Assembly: GCA_001769535.1 (NCBI GenBank)
Contig: MEOH01000011.1
Location: forward strand, 62,001-126,000
Length of the DNA: 64,000 nt
From: Bacteroidetes bacterium GWF2_38_335
GTDB taxonomy: Bacteria; Bacteroidota; Bacteroidia; Bacteroidales; GWF2-38-335
Direction: 5' to 3'
A program made the position numbers and the translations under genes. The notes below the pieces were generated by a model. It made no database searches and was not told the DNA's origin. It was given only the letters and a program-made list of their open reading frames with translations. Positions 6,251 to 15,604 of the stretch are shown one piece after another (position 1 is the stretch's first letter; the number at the start of each line of letters is the position of its first letter).

Positions 6251-8410
6251 TTATTGATGTGGAGTAATAACTTCAATCAGTTCGGGAAGATCCATTCCCA
6301 GCTTTTTAAGGTGTTCAATTTTTGGAACTCCGTTATTTGTCCAACCTCTTCTTAGGTAAACGGCATCCAATAATTTTTCATATTGTGACTCGCGGAATTT
6401 CCTGAGAATGGTCATTTTTTCCTGAGTGGATTTTCCTGCAGGGTCAATATTAAGGATGGTTTTTAACTGTCCGTCATACCTGTCCTGTCTTGATTCATAT
6501 TCCTCTACGGTAACCGGACCGGCAGCCCTGTAAGGCTGAGCATCCCATTTGCGTACGCCGTATCCTCTTCTGAGGTTGAAAATACGCTGGAAGTTATAAA
6601 CCCTTTCAGATTGTGAAATAATATCTTCTTTGGTAATTTTATTTCCGGTTACAGCATTGTAAATAGTCACGTAATTGTCAACATGCTCGGGAACCTTTGC
6701 AGGTTCAGCGTGGGTATGGTTATCTTCAGGTTCCACATCGTTCCATGGCAGTTTGCATAATCCCATAAGTCCGAACCATGTACGGAACATCGGAAAATAA
6801 TGCAATGCTTCTGCTTTTTTCTCGAAAGTAGGAATCTGATTATTGACCATATCCATAAAAATGAGCCAGGCTTCGTCGTGTTGCGGACCTTTATTGGTCA
6901 TTGCATAACCACCCTGTTGAGCAAGTGATTCCTTTGAAACATATTGAGAATATTCCAATCCTTTGTTTTCCATTCCGATATCCTGAATAAACTGAGGATC
7001 GCCCCAACCTTTTGCAATGAACATTTCTTTCATTTTGCGTACACCCAATCCGGCAATTTTACCAAATCCTTCGCCGCGGGCCATTTGATGAAGAACTTCC
7101 ATGCAAGCATCAGCGTTACCAAAGTTCAGTTTTAATCCGCCGGTTCTTTCTTCATTCAGAATGCCATTTTCGTAGCATTCCATAACAAATCCCATCAGGG
7201 TACCGAAAGTTATGGTGCAAATACCGTATGTGTCGCAGTAGAAGTTTGTTTCGATGGTAAAATCGGGATTGAAAATTCCCAGAATTGATCCGTTTGATGA
7301 AGTTGTTTCATATTCGGGACCATCAACAATAACTTTTGATCCCTTATATGGTCCTGATCTCAGTTCATAATTGTCAACTCCTTTTGCGCAGGCCATGTTG
7401 CATCCTACCCAACAGCCGTCGGGAACTCCCTGTGTGAAGAATGATTTCCATACCTCTCCATGAATTTTATCGGCATCTTTATGTGATCCGAACTTGAAAT
7501 TATTTACGGGAAGTAAATCGTAATCATTCATTACATTGGTGAGGTGGGCAGTGCCTTTCGATTTCATTTCACACTGTTTGTCATCAAGCTCGCGCATTTC
7601 TTTGTTGAAACGCTTTCCTCTTTCCATTATGGCTTCAAGATCAACAACGTTGTTCAAATTTCCTTTGATGCCTTTTACTTTGGCAACGATGGCTTTGATT
7701 TTTTTATCTCTTAAAACTGTTCCGATACCGCCTCTTCCTGCTTGTTTCAAACGAACCACTTTTCTTTTGCTGTCGTAGAAACTGAAATTAAGCATGCCAA
7801 TCAGGGTATGGTCTGCAGCCAATCCAGCTGAAACAACAGCTATATTTTTTTTGTCTTTTTCCTCGTCGGCATACATTTCTGTAAGTTGCTCGGCCAGTAT
7901 ATGACTGTCGATGGCTTCGTCCGGAGCTTCAATGATTTCAACAACTTCACGTGTTTCATCAATAACTACTATGACTTCCTTTGATGATTTTCCCTGAATT
8001 TCAAGGGCGTCGAATCCGCAGAACTTAAGGAATGGACCAAAAAATCCACCCACATTACTGTCCATAACAGAATCAGTTTGAGGGGATATACTTACCACGA
8101 TGGCTTTTCCGGTTCCGGAATATTGGGTAATACCACAAATCGGACCACCTGAAATAACAATCTCATTTTTAGGATCATTCCAGGGAGTTTTTGCATCTGT
8201 TGCATCCCAAAGAAGCTTTAAACCAAAACCTTTTCCTCCAATGAATTTTTCTTTCATCAGTTTAGAAACCGGCTTTTCTTCTACAGTATTGTCAGACACG
8301 TTTACATACAAAGTTCTGTTGTTGTAACCTTTATCAATGGGCGCCCATTTATACGACCAGGTTTTAAGAACTTTGTGCTTGCTTTTGATTTCCTGAATGT
8401 TGAATTCCAT
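6251..8410 (-). CDS. Aldehyde ferredoxin oxidoreductase family (tungsten-pterin) enzyme
   Basis: A 719-residue cytoplasmic protein, longer than the usual ~600 residues of archaeal AOR. Near residues 57-110 it has the pterin-binding start of the family (FIGGKGFGLKLLWDATDAKT, then GPICGITQYSGTGKAIVVS). The 4Fe-4S ligands appear to be C333, C337, C341 and a fourth Cys near 551 (GLCKLPW). The spacing here is Cx3Cx3C rather than the Cx2Cx3C of Pyrococcus AOR. The family oxidises aldehydes or related substrates with ferredoxin as acceptor, and some members belong to larger complexes. No partner ferredoxin or cofactor gene is adjacent, so the substrate is unknown. Confidence 0.9.
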   Translation of the reverse strand: MEFNIQEIKSKHKVLKTWSYKWAPIDKGYNNRTLYVNVSDNTVEEKPVSKLMKEKFIGGKGFGLKLLWDATDAKTPWNDPKNEIVISGGPICGITQYSGTGKAIVVSISPQTDSVMDSNVGGFFGPFLKFCGFDALEIQGKSSKEVIVVIDETREVVEIIEAPDEAIDSHILAEQLTEMYADEEKDKKNIAVVSAGLAADHTLIGMLNFSFYDSKRKVVRLKQAGRGGIGTVLRDKKIKAIVAKVKGIKGNLNNVVDLEAIMERGKRFNKEMRELDDKQCEMKSKGTAHLTNVMNDYDLLPVNNFKFGSHKDADKIHGEVWKSFFTQGVPDGCWVGCNMACAKGVDNYELRSGPYKGSKVIVDGPEYETTSSNGSILGIFNPDFTIETNFYCDTYGICTITFGTLMGFVMECYENGILNEERTGGLKLNFGNADACMEVLHQMARGEGFGKIAGLGVRKMKEMFIAKGWGDPQFIQDIGMENKGLEYSQYVSKESLAQQGGYAMTNKGPQHDEAWLIFMDMVNNQIPTFEKKAEALHYFPMFRTWFGLMGLCKLPWNDVEPEDNHTHAEPAKVPEHVDNYVTIYNAVTGNKITKEDIISQSERVYNFQRIFNLRRGYGVRKWDAQPYRAAGPVTVEEYESRQDRYDGQLKTILNIDPAGKSTQEKMTILRKFRESQYEKLLDAVYLRRGWTNNGVPKIEHLKKLGMDLPELIEVITPHQ

Positions 8411-8561
8411 ATAATATCTTTATAAGAGTTTACTTAAAAATTGCAAGATACAAAATTACTTAAAATATGGATACGATTGATATGATATATAGCAATATGT
8501 TTTTGGTTGCAGAACGGGTTTGAATGCAAAAGCTGGAGGTCTTTACAAACTCAAAATATTT

Positions 8562-9512
8562 CTAATCATATAAGGAAACAAACTGCACATTGAAAAAATC
8601 CCAGATAACCTGACATGCATCAATATCCCTGTTGGTATTTCCTATAAGTTTTTTACCTAAATACTGTTTTCCCCCGGGCCAGGTGTGACCTCCGTTTTTC
8701 ACGCTAATCAATACCACATTTTTACAATTGCAGGGAGTAAAATAGGTGGTTTTTTCAATATTGCAGCTATCTGAAATATTAATATTCTCAATTTTAGTCG
8801 TTACAGGATCTGTTTTTACCTGGTTATGTTTTACCCAAAATTTTATAGATTCATCAGTTGAACAAACTTTTCCAAGTTTTTTTTTGCCGAAATGTACATA
8901 TCCTCCATCATAAGGAACGAGCGGATCTTTTGTGCCATTGATAATCATCATTGCAACTGCATTTTTTGGAGTGCTTTCCAAATCTTCAGGAATATTTCCG
9001 CAAACCGGAGCAGCGGCTGCAATTTTGTCGCTTAGCTCGATGGCCAGCCTTTGACTCATTATTGCCCCGTTTGACATCCCTGTAACAAAAACACGTGTTG
9101 AATCAACATTATAGTAATTTACCATCGTATCAATGAGCGTTGAAATAAATCCAACGTCATCAATATTCCTGTTGTGTGCTTTATATCGTCCCGGCATATT
9201 TTTCCTCCCGTCATTCCAGTTCTTACCAATGCCATCAGGATAAACAACAATGAAATTTTCCTTATCCGACAACTCATTGAATTTATAGGAGGTAAGTTCC
9301 ATCATTCTTTTCCCGTTGCCCAATCCGCCATGCAAAGCAATTATTAATGGCCTCCTTGACTTTTTGTCCATGTTTTTGGGAAAGTGAACAAGGTAGGTTC
9401 TTTTTAAACCATCGTGAATAATTGTATGACTTTCGTAGTCAGGAATGTCAGCACACATCATGCTGTGTGTGGAAAGCACATAAAAGAGTAATATTAATAA
9501 GTATTTGGTCAC
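8562..9512 (-). CDS. Secreted PHB-depolymerase/feruloyl-esterase family hydrolase
   Basis: A 316-residue alpha/beta hydrolase with an N-terminal signal peptide (about residues 1-20). The oxyanion region reads RPLIIALHGGLGNG, the nucleophile elbow is GMSNG (Ser147), the probable acid is Asp196 (NGTKDPLVPYDGG), and the catalytic His is 276 in NGGHTWPGG. This is the LpqC/PHB depolymerase-like layout, whose members cleave feruloyl, acetyl or polyester bonds outside the cytoplasm. It starts 11 bp after the carbonic anhydrase gene on the same strand and may be co-transcribed with it. The substrate cannot be told. Confidence 0.85.
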   Translation of the reverse strand: MTKYLLILLFYVLSTHSMMCADIPDYESHTIIHDGLKRTYLVHFPKNMDKKSRRPLIIALHGGLGNGKRMMELTSYKFNELSDKENFIVVYPDGIGKNWNDGRKNMPGRYKAHNRNIDDVGFISTLIDTMVNYYNVDSTRVFVTGMSNGAIMSQRLAIELSDKIAAAAPVCGNIPEDLESTPKNAVAMMIINGTKDPLVPYDGGYVHFGKKKLGKVCSTDESIKFWVKHNQVKTDPVTTKIENINISDSCNIEKTTYFTPCNCKNVVLISVKNGGHTWPGGKQYLGKKLIGNTNRDIDACQVIWDFFNVQFVSLYD

Positions 9513-9523
9513 TAATTATTCGT

Positions 9524-10240
9524 TTATTCCATAAAACTAACCAATCCTGTTTCAAGGTCATAAAATGCACCAACAATGGAAATTTCTTTTTTCTCAACCA
9601 TTTCCCTGATGATTTTGCTTTTTTTCAAAATATCTTCAATTGTCAGGCTTACATTGTTTTTGGCTGTTTCATCAACAGTTTCGGGTTTTTCGGGGTCAGA
9701 TTTAATGGCTGGTTTGATTTGTTCAAGCAATTGTGTCAGGTTACCAAGTTCATAATCATGTACTGCTCCGGTTACTGCTCCGCAATGATTATGCCCCATC
9801 ACGACTATGAGCTTTGATTTGGCATGTTCCACTGCATACTCCATGCTTCCAAGTACATTGTCATCTTCAATATTTCCTGCAACGCGAAGGGTAAAAATAT
9901 TTCCAATTCCCTGATCGAAAATAATTTCGGGCGGTACTCTCGAATCCATACAGGTTAACACTACAGAATGAGGCGTTTGGCCCTCTTTGGTTTGCTGAAT
10001 TCTTTCGGGATAATTGGTGTTGACCAGTTTGTTTTCGGTGAATCTGATATTTCCGTCTTTTAGTGCTTTGATGGCATCATCCGGAGTATTTACAATTATT
10101 GGGGCCGGACTGGCAACTGAGTCCTTTTTTTCGACAGTTTCTTTTTTTGTTTCTTTTTCAGTTTCTTTTTTTTCCTGATTGCATGAAACAGCAATGAATA
10201 TAATTAGTGCACAACTAATAAATGTAAATAGATTTTTCAT
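9524..10240 (-). CDS. Beta-class carbonic anhydrase, lipoprotein form
   Basis: A 238-residue protein. The beta-carbonic anhydrase zinc ligands are visible: C97 with the Asp-Arg pair D99/R101 in TCMDSRVPPE, then H150 and C153 in GHNHCGAV. The enzyme interconverts CO2 and bicarbonate. Unusually, it opens with a lipoprotein signal peptide (lipobox IAVSC, C20) followed by a Lys/Glu-rich linker of about 20 residues, so it should be anchored in the envelope. It is followed 11 bp later by the esterase gene and preceded by a gene for another lipoprotein. Confidence 0.92.
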   Translation of the reverse strand: MKNLFTFISCALIIFIAVSCNQEKKETEKETKKETVEKKDSVASPAPIIVNTPDDAIKALKDGNIRFTENKLVNTNYPERIQQTKEGQTPHSVVLTCMDSRVPPEIIFDQGIGNIFTLRVAGNIEDDNVLGSMEYAVEHAKSKLIVVMGHNHCGAVTGAVHDYELGNLTQLLEQIKPAIKSDPEKPETVDETAKNNVSLTIEDILKKSKIIREMVEKKEISIVGAFYDLETGLVSFME

Positions 10241-10272
10241 AGTGTTTTTTTTGGCAATATATTAAATGGTAA

Positions 10273-10959
10273 TTAATAATACAAACTGTTGTTTGAAAAA
10301 ATTCTATATATGAATCCCCTGTGATGTTCATTTTTGTTCACGGCAAACCTGATAATATATTTCTGCCTGTTAAGTTCTTTTACCGGTTGCTGGTTTTTGT
10401 GCTCGACCACTAACAGCATAATGTAAATATCGCTGCTGATGGTTTCAATTTTATAGTCTGTTTTATTAGACCAGTAATTTTCTATTGTCCTTTCACCAAT
10501 AATGGTGTCGCCAATTGTTGTGATTTTATCGAATGTATTTGTGAAATAGGGGGGCAAATCTTCGGGACAGGAGCACCAGAAATGAAATGCAACAGAATCT
10601 ATATATATTTCCTTTTCCATATTTTTCCCATATTCGGGAAGGATAATGGCCGGCAATCTTTTCATATCAATTGAATCGGTGAGATTGTAATAATAACCAT
10701 CAAATGAGGTGCTGACATAGGCCCCGTCAATATTGACCATTTTTAACCGGATGGTAAAAGGCGATCTGTTCAGACTAAAAATATTTTTTTCGGGTTTTAT
10801 ATTGACTCCGTTTTGTTCAATCTCAAAAATTACCTCCGGAGTTTTTGTTTTTCCACCTTTATCATCTTCGTTTTTTGATTTTTGCCCGGAGCAATAACTC
10901 AGCAATACTGATAACAGAATGAGTATTGTAAGTATTTGTTTTTCAGAAGGTGCTTTCAT
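10273..10959 (-). CDS. Putative lipoprotein, unknown function
   Basis: A 228-residue protein with an N-terminal hydrophobic segment ending in LSYCSGQ (C23 as lipidated Cys), then a charged linker (KSKNEDDKGGKTK). The mature part is predicted mostly beta, with one internal Cys pair (WCSCPEDLPPYF). Its start overlaps the end of the upstream gene by 17 bp, showing translational coupling. I do not recognise the family. The context (exported unknown proteins and an acetyltransferase upstream, carbonic anhydrase downstream) gives no clear pathway. Confidence 0.7.
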   Translation of the reverse strand: MKAPSEKQILTILILLSVLLSYCSGQKSKNEDDKGGKTKTPEVIFEIEQNGVNIKPEKNIFSLNRSPFTIRLKMVNIDGAYVSTSFDGYYYNLTDSIDMKRLPAIILPEYGKNMEKEIYIDSVAFHFWCSCPEDLPPYFTNTFDKITTIGDTIIGERTIENYWSNKTDYKIETISSDIYIMLLVVEHKNQQPVKELNRQKYIIRFAVNKNEHHRGFIYRIFSNNSLYY

Positions 10960-11632
10960 TTATGTATTTTTTCAGATTGGGTTCATTTAAAAGATCTGAT
11001 AAGGGATTTTTAATTAACAGACTATTCATTTCCTGCTGTGGCGGATTGTTTTTATAATAATCCAGATTTCCTAAAACAAATTTCGCAATAAAATTAGGAT
11101 GGTCAAATATGATATCAATTTTTACATGGCCATGTTCCGGATTCCAGAACTCAAAAGGAAGACCATCAAAAAATGAATTGATTGAAACATATTTATCCTG
11201 AAATATTATCAGGTTTTTAAGATAAAAAATTCTGTTTTGCTCGCTGTTGTAGAAATTATAAACGCTTTGCCCACATGACAAAACCAAATGGGACCAGAAA
11301 TTTCCCATCATGTCAGAAAAAAAATTCTGTATTAATTGATTAAATGTTTCATCTTTTTTATTGATTCCTTCAAGCATGGGAACCACCAATAATCTGGGCA
11401 AAGCAAACAAATTAAAATGCTCCTGGATTCCAGTTAGTGGGTTTGGACCGTCAAGAACCAATTTTCCGGGTACAGATCCAATTTCAATAAAATCATAATT
11501 AGAGACGATTTCACCAACAGGAACGCCTTTTTTGAGTCTCGAAACCACTTTACCTGTTTCACGCTTCACATCAGCAAACTTTCCATATAAAAACGATGGG
11601 ACTGCTATTTTTTCATTATTTGAGTCATTCAT
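10943..11632 (-). CDS. Unknown cytoplasmic protein, 229 aa
   Basis: No signal peptide or transmembrane segment. The protein has mixed alpha/beta character, with a recognisable but unassigned stretch (GPNPLTGIQEHFNLFALPRL) and an aromatic-rich middle. Its stop overlaps the next gene's start by 17 bp, and its start is 5 bp past the stop of the preceding exported-protein gene, so it is clearly part of the minus-strand operon from 12812 to 10273. Function unknown. Confidence 0.7.
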   Translation of the reverse strand: MNDSNNEKIAVPSFLYGKFADVKRETGKVVSRLKKGVPVGEIVSNYDFIEIGSVPGKLVLDGPNPLTGIQEHFNLFALPRLLVVPMLEGINKKDETFNQLIQNFFSDMMGNFWSHLVLSCGQSVYNFYNSEQNRIFYLKNLIIFQDKYVSINSFFDGLPFEFWNPEHGHVKIDIIFDHPNFIAKFVLGNLDYYKNNPPQQEMNSLLIKNPLSDLLNEPNLKKYINESTF

Positions 11633-11637
11633 TCTAT

Positions 11638-12342
11638 CTATAAATCGTTTCTCAATACCTCATCAATAATATTTTCTAAAACAAAAACCTTTTTTTCTTC
11701 TACATCGGGATATATCATTGGCAACATATAATAAGACTTATTTGAAAAATACCAGGTTTTGGAAATGACAAAAAGACTGTAATTCTGACTGTTGTAAATT
11801 GGAATTTCTGTTATTTTCTGAAGTATTTTTTCTTTTTCAATCTTGTATTCTTCAAATCTTTTTTCTTCATCTTCGGTTGCACCCCAGATCAGCTCTTCAG
11901 AATACCGGTACGACCGTTTTAAATGATCGAGTTTATATTTGTAAATGAGACTGTCGGTCTCGGCATATATTTTTTTATTTTCATTTTCAGCTTGTGAAAT
12001 TTTTTGGGCATCCCACTTATTCTGAATATCGAAAAGAACAATCATTTTTGTTTTTCGGCCGTTTTTTTGCAGATATTCATCGGTAAATTTTGCATATTCC
12101 GGATCATCATGCGGAGCACCTGCACTGTTGTAAAAATCAATCCAGATGTAGTTTTTACTTTCTGTAAAAAGAGTGTCGTTTGATACTTTTAAATTCCAGT
12201 CATCTATGAGTTTTGATTGAAGTTTGTTAAGCAGACTGTCATTTTTTATTACCGGATATTCATAAAAATGCCATTCAGTAGTTTGTCCGAATGAACAGAC
12301 AGATGAAAGCACAGAGACGATAATTGCAATTGTTATTTTCAT
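11638..12342 (-). CDS. Exported protein of unknown function
   Basis: A 234-residue protein with a signal peptide (MKITIAIIVSVLSSVCSFGQ). The mature chain is charged and helical in its middle (about residues 110-170, rich in Lys/Glu, coiled-coil-like) and hydrophobic near the end (YYMLPMIYPDVEEKKVFVLE). It overlaps the acetyltransferase gene upstream by 4 bp (ATGA), which indicates coupling. No catalytic motif seen. Family not recognised. Confidence 0.7.
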   Translation of the reverse strand: MKITIAIIVSVLSSVCSFGQTTEWHFYEYPVIKNDSLLNKLQSKLIDDWNLKVSNDTLFTESKNYIWIDFYNSAGAPHDDPEYAKFTDEYLQKNGRKTKMIVLFDIQNKWDAQKISQAENENKKIYAETDSLIYKYKLDHLKRSYRYSEELIWGATEDEEKRFEEYKIEKEKILQKITEIPIYNSQNYSLFVISKTWYFSNKSYYMLPMIYPDVEEKKVFVLENIIDEVLRNDL

Positions 12343-12812
12343 TTTTTTAAAATCATTTCCATAGGTAAATATTTTATTCCGAATTGTTCCTGCATCACAT
12401 CAGTTTCAGTAAATCCAAGTTTTTTGTAAACAGGAATAGAGTAGGGCGATGCATGTACATAAAACTTATCGGGCAATGAGCCGGCAGGAACACATTTTTT
12501 CAGAGATTCCTTGAATAAAGCTTTAGCAATGCCTTTTCCCTGGTGGTTTTTATCAACAAAAAGAAGGGAGATGTTGCGGTTGTCCCTGAGTTCAATCATC
12601 CCGACAATTCTATTATCAATCACAGCCAGCAGTATGGTGTTTTGGTTTTTTTGCCTTTCAGCAATTTTTTCAGGATCAATCCATTCATAAAAAAAGCGAT
12701 TGCCCTCTTCAGAGTAATCGCCTGAAACAAATTCATCATAAACTTTCTTAATCAACAGATGAATTTCATGTTCAAGTCCGGGCTCATATTTTGAAATCTG
12801 AAAATAATCCAT
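12339..12812 (-). CDS. GNAT-family N-acetyltransferase
   Basis: A 157-residue cytoplasmic protein with the acetyl-CoA binding signature: strand LLAVIDNRIVGMIEL, then LLFVDKNHQGKGIAKALFKE (the QGKGIA loop binds the pyrophosphate), and the C-terminal YKKLGFTETD. The substrate is unknown. It is the first gene of a tightly packed minus-strand operon, overlapping the next gene by 4 bp. Confidence 0.88.
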   Translation of the reverse strand: MDYFQISKYEPGLEHEIHLLIKKVYDEFVSGDYSEEGNRFFYEWIDPEKIAERQKNQNTILLAVIDNRIVGMIELRDNRNISLLFVDKNHQGKGIAKALFKESLKKCVPAGSLPDKFYVHASPYSIPVYKKLGFTETDVMQEQFGIKYLPMEMILKK

Positions 12813-13078
12813 AAAGCATGTTTGATAAACAAGTTTTCTGCAATTTATTAAATCAAGGGCAATTAAACAAATGGTAAATAAATGATTCTTTATAAATTAA
12901 GAAACATGTCTGAGTCTCTTAATAAGTAATCGTATCTTAAATGGAAGATGGCTTCGTGCTTCGTAATGATAAACTGAACTGATAGGGATATAAATGTGCT
13001 GTTTTTGTGGAAATATTCAAAGACAAAATTGTAATTATAAGGTAATAAAATCCTTATCTTTATTTTTTTTTCGATGTT

Positions 13079-13360
13079 ATGAAAAAATCAGAATTAGCAA
13101 ATCTTCCAAATTTGGGAAAGACACTTTCTGAAAAGCTCAATTTGGTTGGCATTGAATCAGCTGAGGATTTAATTGCTGCAGGAAGCGAAAATGCATTTAT
13201 TAAACTTGCCACGGTCGATCAATCAGCCTGTATAAACATGCTTTATGCTTTAGAAGGAGCTGTTCAGGGAATTCGGTGGCACGATCTGGACAAATTAAGA
13301 AAAACCGAGTTGAATGAGTTTTTTAAAATAGTTAAAACAAAGCAAAGTCCTGCAAAATGA
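13079..13360 (+). CDS. TfoX C-terminal domain-like protein
   Basis: A 93-residue protein consisting only of the helix-hairpin-helix-like TfoX C-terminal domain: LANLPNLGKTLSEKLNLVGI, then SAEDLIAAGSENAFIKL and MLYALEGAVQGIRWHDL. In other bacteria this domain is fused to an N-terminal half in competence regulators, or stands alone as here. DNA binding is plausible from the helix-hairpin-helix pattern (PNLGKTLSEKL). It overlaps the following acetyltransferase gene by 4 bp. The 266-bp gap upstream shows no other gene. Confidence 0.85.
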   Translation: MKKSELANLPNLGKTLSEKLNLVGIESAEDLIAAGSENAFIKLATVDQSACINMLYALEGAVQGIRWHDLDKLRKTELNEFFKIVKTKQSPAK

Positions 13361-13908
13361 ATTCCAATCAACTTATCTCCAAAAGATTAGTTATTCGCCC
13401 AATCCAAAAAACCGATGCCGAATCTGTTTACTCTTATCGTTCAGATTCTGTTACCAATAAATATCAGGGCTGGATTCCAAAAACAATTGATGATGTTGCC
13501 GATTTTATTGAAAACAGGGTTTCTTCAACCATCAATCTTGATGGCACATGGTTTCAGTTTGTCATTTTAATTAAGGAAACCGGAGAACTTATCGGCGATG
13601 CCGGACTGCATTTTTTTGACCCTGAATATAAGCAGGTCGAATTGGGTTGTACCATTTCAAAAAAACATCAGAATCTTGGTTTTGCAAGCGAAGCCCTGAC
13701 CGAAATTATGAGGTTTCTTTTTGAAGATTTGAATAAACACCGGATTATTGCTTCCATCGATCCCGAAAATACCGGTTCAATAAAATTGGTGAAAAAGTTG
13801 GGATTCAGACAAGAAGCGCATTTTAAAGAAAGCATTTTAAAAAATGAGGAGTGGGTGGATGATTTGGTTTTTGCGATTTTGAGAAAAGAATGGGAGGTTA
13901 AACTTTAA
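13357..13908 (+). CDS. RimJ/RimL-type GNAT acetyltransferase
   Basis: A 183-residue protein of the ribosomal-protein-acetyltransferase branch. It opens with a substrate-binding segment (LISKRLVIRPIQKTDAESVY), then GDAGLHFFDPEYKQVELGCT, the acetyl-CoA loop LGFASEALTEIMRFLFED and the end motif SIKLVKKLGFRQEAHFKES. The ATG overlaps the stop of the TfoX-domain gene, so the two are translated together. The substrate (protein N-terminus or small molecule) is not known. Confidence 0.88.
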   Translation: MNSNQLISKRLVIRPIQKTDAESVYSYRSDSVTNKYQGWIPKTIDDVADFIENRVSSTINLDGTWFQFVILIKETGELIGDAGLHFFDPEYKQVELGCTISKKHQNLGFASEALTEIMRFLFEDLNKHRIIASIDPENTGSIKLVKKLGFRQEAHFKESILKNEEWVDDLVFAILRKEWEVKL

Positions 13909-13919
13909 CAATCATAGAA

Positions 13920-15548
13920 ATGAAAAAAGCTTTATTTATTTGGACAATTTTGTTTTCTGCCACATTGCTGCATGCACAAACACCGGAATGGCTCTGGGCT
14001 GAAAGTTCGGAAGATAATTATTATGTTGAAACAGGAAGGACGGTTTGCACCGATGCTGACGGAAATGTTTTTGTTGCAGGAGATTTTCTGGGTCAGAATA
14101 TGATTGTTGAAAACGACACTTTGATAAACACTATAAGTACTGGAGATAAAAGTGATGTTTTTATTATAAAATATTCACCTTCGGGTAATGTTATTTGGGC
14201 AAAAACAGCCAACGGAAACTCATGGGATGAAATTTATGGTGTATGTACCGACCCTGACGGAAATGTATTGATAACCGGAAGATTTGCAAGTGATTCCATT
14301 TCCTTTGATGATTTCACACTGCTCAACTCCGGAGTAACCGATATTTTTATAGTAAAGTTAGATAGTAATGGAAATGTTCTTTGGGCAAAAAATCCTACCG
14401 GCATATTTTACGAAAGAGGGTATGACATATGCACAGATTTAATGGGTAATATTTATATTACAGGGGGGTTTTATAGTCCGGAAATTGTTTTTGGAGACGA
14501 CACGCTGACCAGAATCGGAACCAATGGCGATTTTTTTATTGCTAAATACGACTCCTCTGGAACAGCTTTGTGGGCTAAAAATGCAATTGATGCTCTTTCT
14601 AATAGCATTTGTATCGATTCCCAGGGAAATGTCCTGGTCTCAGGTTGGTATACTAATACATCCATAGTATTTGAAAATGACACCCTCATATCTATGGGCT
14701 CCAGTGACATTTTTATTGTAAAGTATGATGAAAACGGCAATGTACTTTGGACAAAAACTGCAGGTGGTTTAAATGAAGAAAAATGCAATGGAATAAGTTG
14801 CGACACATATGATAATATATATATCACAGGCTATTTCAGAAGCCAAATCGCTATTTTTGGAAATGATACTTTAACAAATAGTGCATATACTGGTTATGCT
14901 GATGATATTTTTATTGCAAAATATGATGCGTCTGGAAATATGATTTGGGTAAAAAGTCAGGGAGGAATTGGCGGAGACCAGGGGTTTGGTATTGATGTTG
15001 GTCCGGATGGCAACCTTTGGGCAACCGGATTTATTGCTGATACTTACATTTACATAGCAAAATATGATTCTTCTGGATTCAATCTATTTACCGATAGTAT
15101 TGGAAACTCAGGGAGTGGTGGAATGGGCTTTTGCATAACAACAGATACCTACCAGAATGTATTGGTCACAGGACAGTACATTGGCCCGACTCTTGCCTTT
15201 GGCTCCAATATATTAACCAATGCAGATGCTTCAGGAACTTATCCAGATTTTTTTGTGGCAAAATTGCATGATAACATTACCTCTTTAAATGAAAATCAAA
15301 ATACCGGGATTGTGCAAATTTTTCCCAATCCATGCCATTCACAGGCGGTCTTACAATCTGACATTCAATTGAATCAGGCAGTAATTACTGTTGTTGACAT
15401 TTATGGTCAAACGGTAAAACATATAAAAAACATTGGCGAACGGACTGTCACCTTGAACTTCGATAATTTGAAGAGTGGACTTTATTTTGTTTTCCTGACC
15501 ATGGACAATAAAATCATTGCAACAGAAAAATTGATGATCATTGACTAA
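13920..15548 (+). CDS. SBBP-repeat beta-propeller protein with T9SS sorting domain
   Basis: A 542-residue secreted protein. The signal peptide is about 1-20 (ending LLHAQ). The body has seven SBBP-type repeats with the core GNVxVxGxF, for example DADGNVFVAGDF, DPDGNVLITGRF, LMGNIYITGGF, SQGNVLVSGWY, TYDNIYITGYF, PDGNLWATGF and TYQNVLVTGQY, each preceded by a Trp-containing FIVKYDxxGNVLW strand. The last ~85 residues (IFPNPCHSQAVLQ..., ending IATEKLMIID) form a type IX sorting domain for export and surface anchoring. It begins 11 bp after the acetyltransferase stop. The ligand is unknown. Confidence 0.85.
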   Translation: MKKALFIWTILFSATLLHAQTPEWLWAESSEDNYYVETGRTVCTDADGNVFVAGDFLGQNMIVENDTLINTISTGDKSDVFIIKYSPSGNVIWAKTANGNSWDEIYGVCTDPDGNVLITGRFASDSISFDDFTLLNSGVTDIFIVKLDSNGNVLWAKNPTGIFYERGYDICTDLMGNIYITGGFYSPEIVFGDDTLTRIGTNGDFFIAKYDSSGTALWAKNAIDALSNSICIDSQGNVLVSGWYTNTSIVFENDTLISMGSSDIFIVKYDENGNVLWTKTAGGLNEEKCNGISCDTYDNIYITGYFRSQIAIFGNDTLTNSAYTGYADDIFIAKYDASGNMIWVKSQGGIGGDQGFGIDVGPDGNLWATGFIADTYIYIAKYDSSGFNLFTDSIGNSGSGGMGFCITTDTYQNVLVTGQYIGPTLAFGSNILTNADASGTYPDFFVAKLHDNITSLNENQNTGIVQIFPNPCHSQAVLQSDIQLNQAVITVVDIYGQTVKHIKNIGERTVTLNFDNLKSGLYFVFLTMDNKIIATEKLMIID

Positions 15549-15604
15549 ATGAAACTATCGCATTTATTATTTTTCAACAAATCAAATTAATTAATAAGTC
15601 ATCA

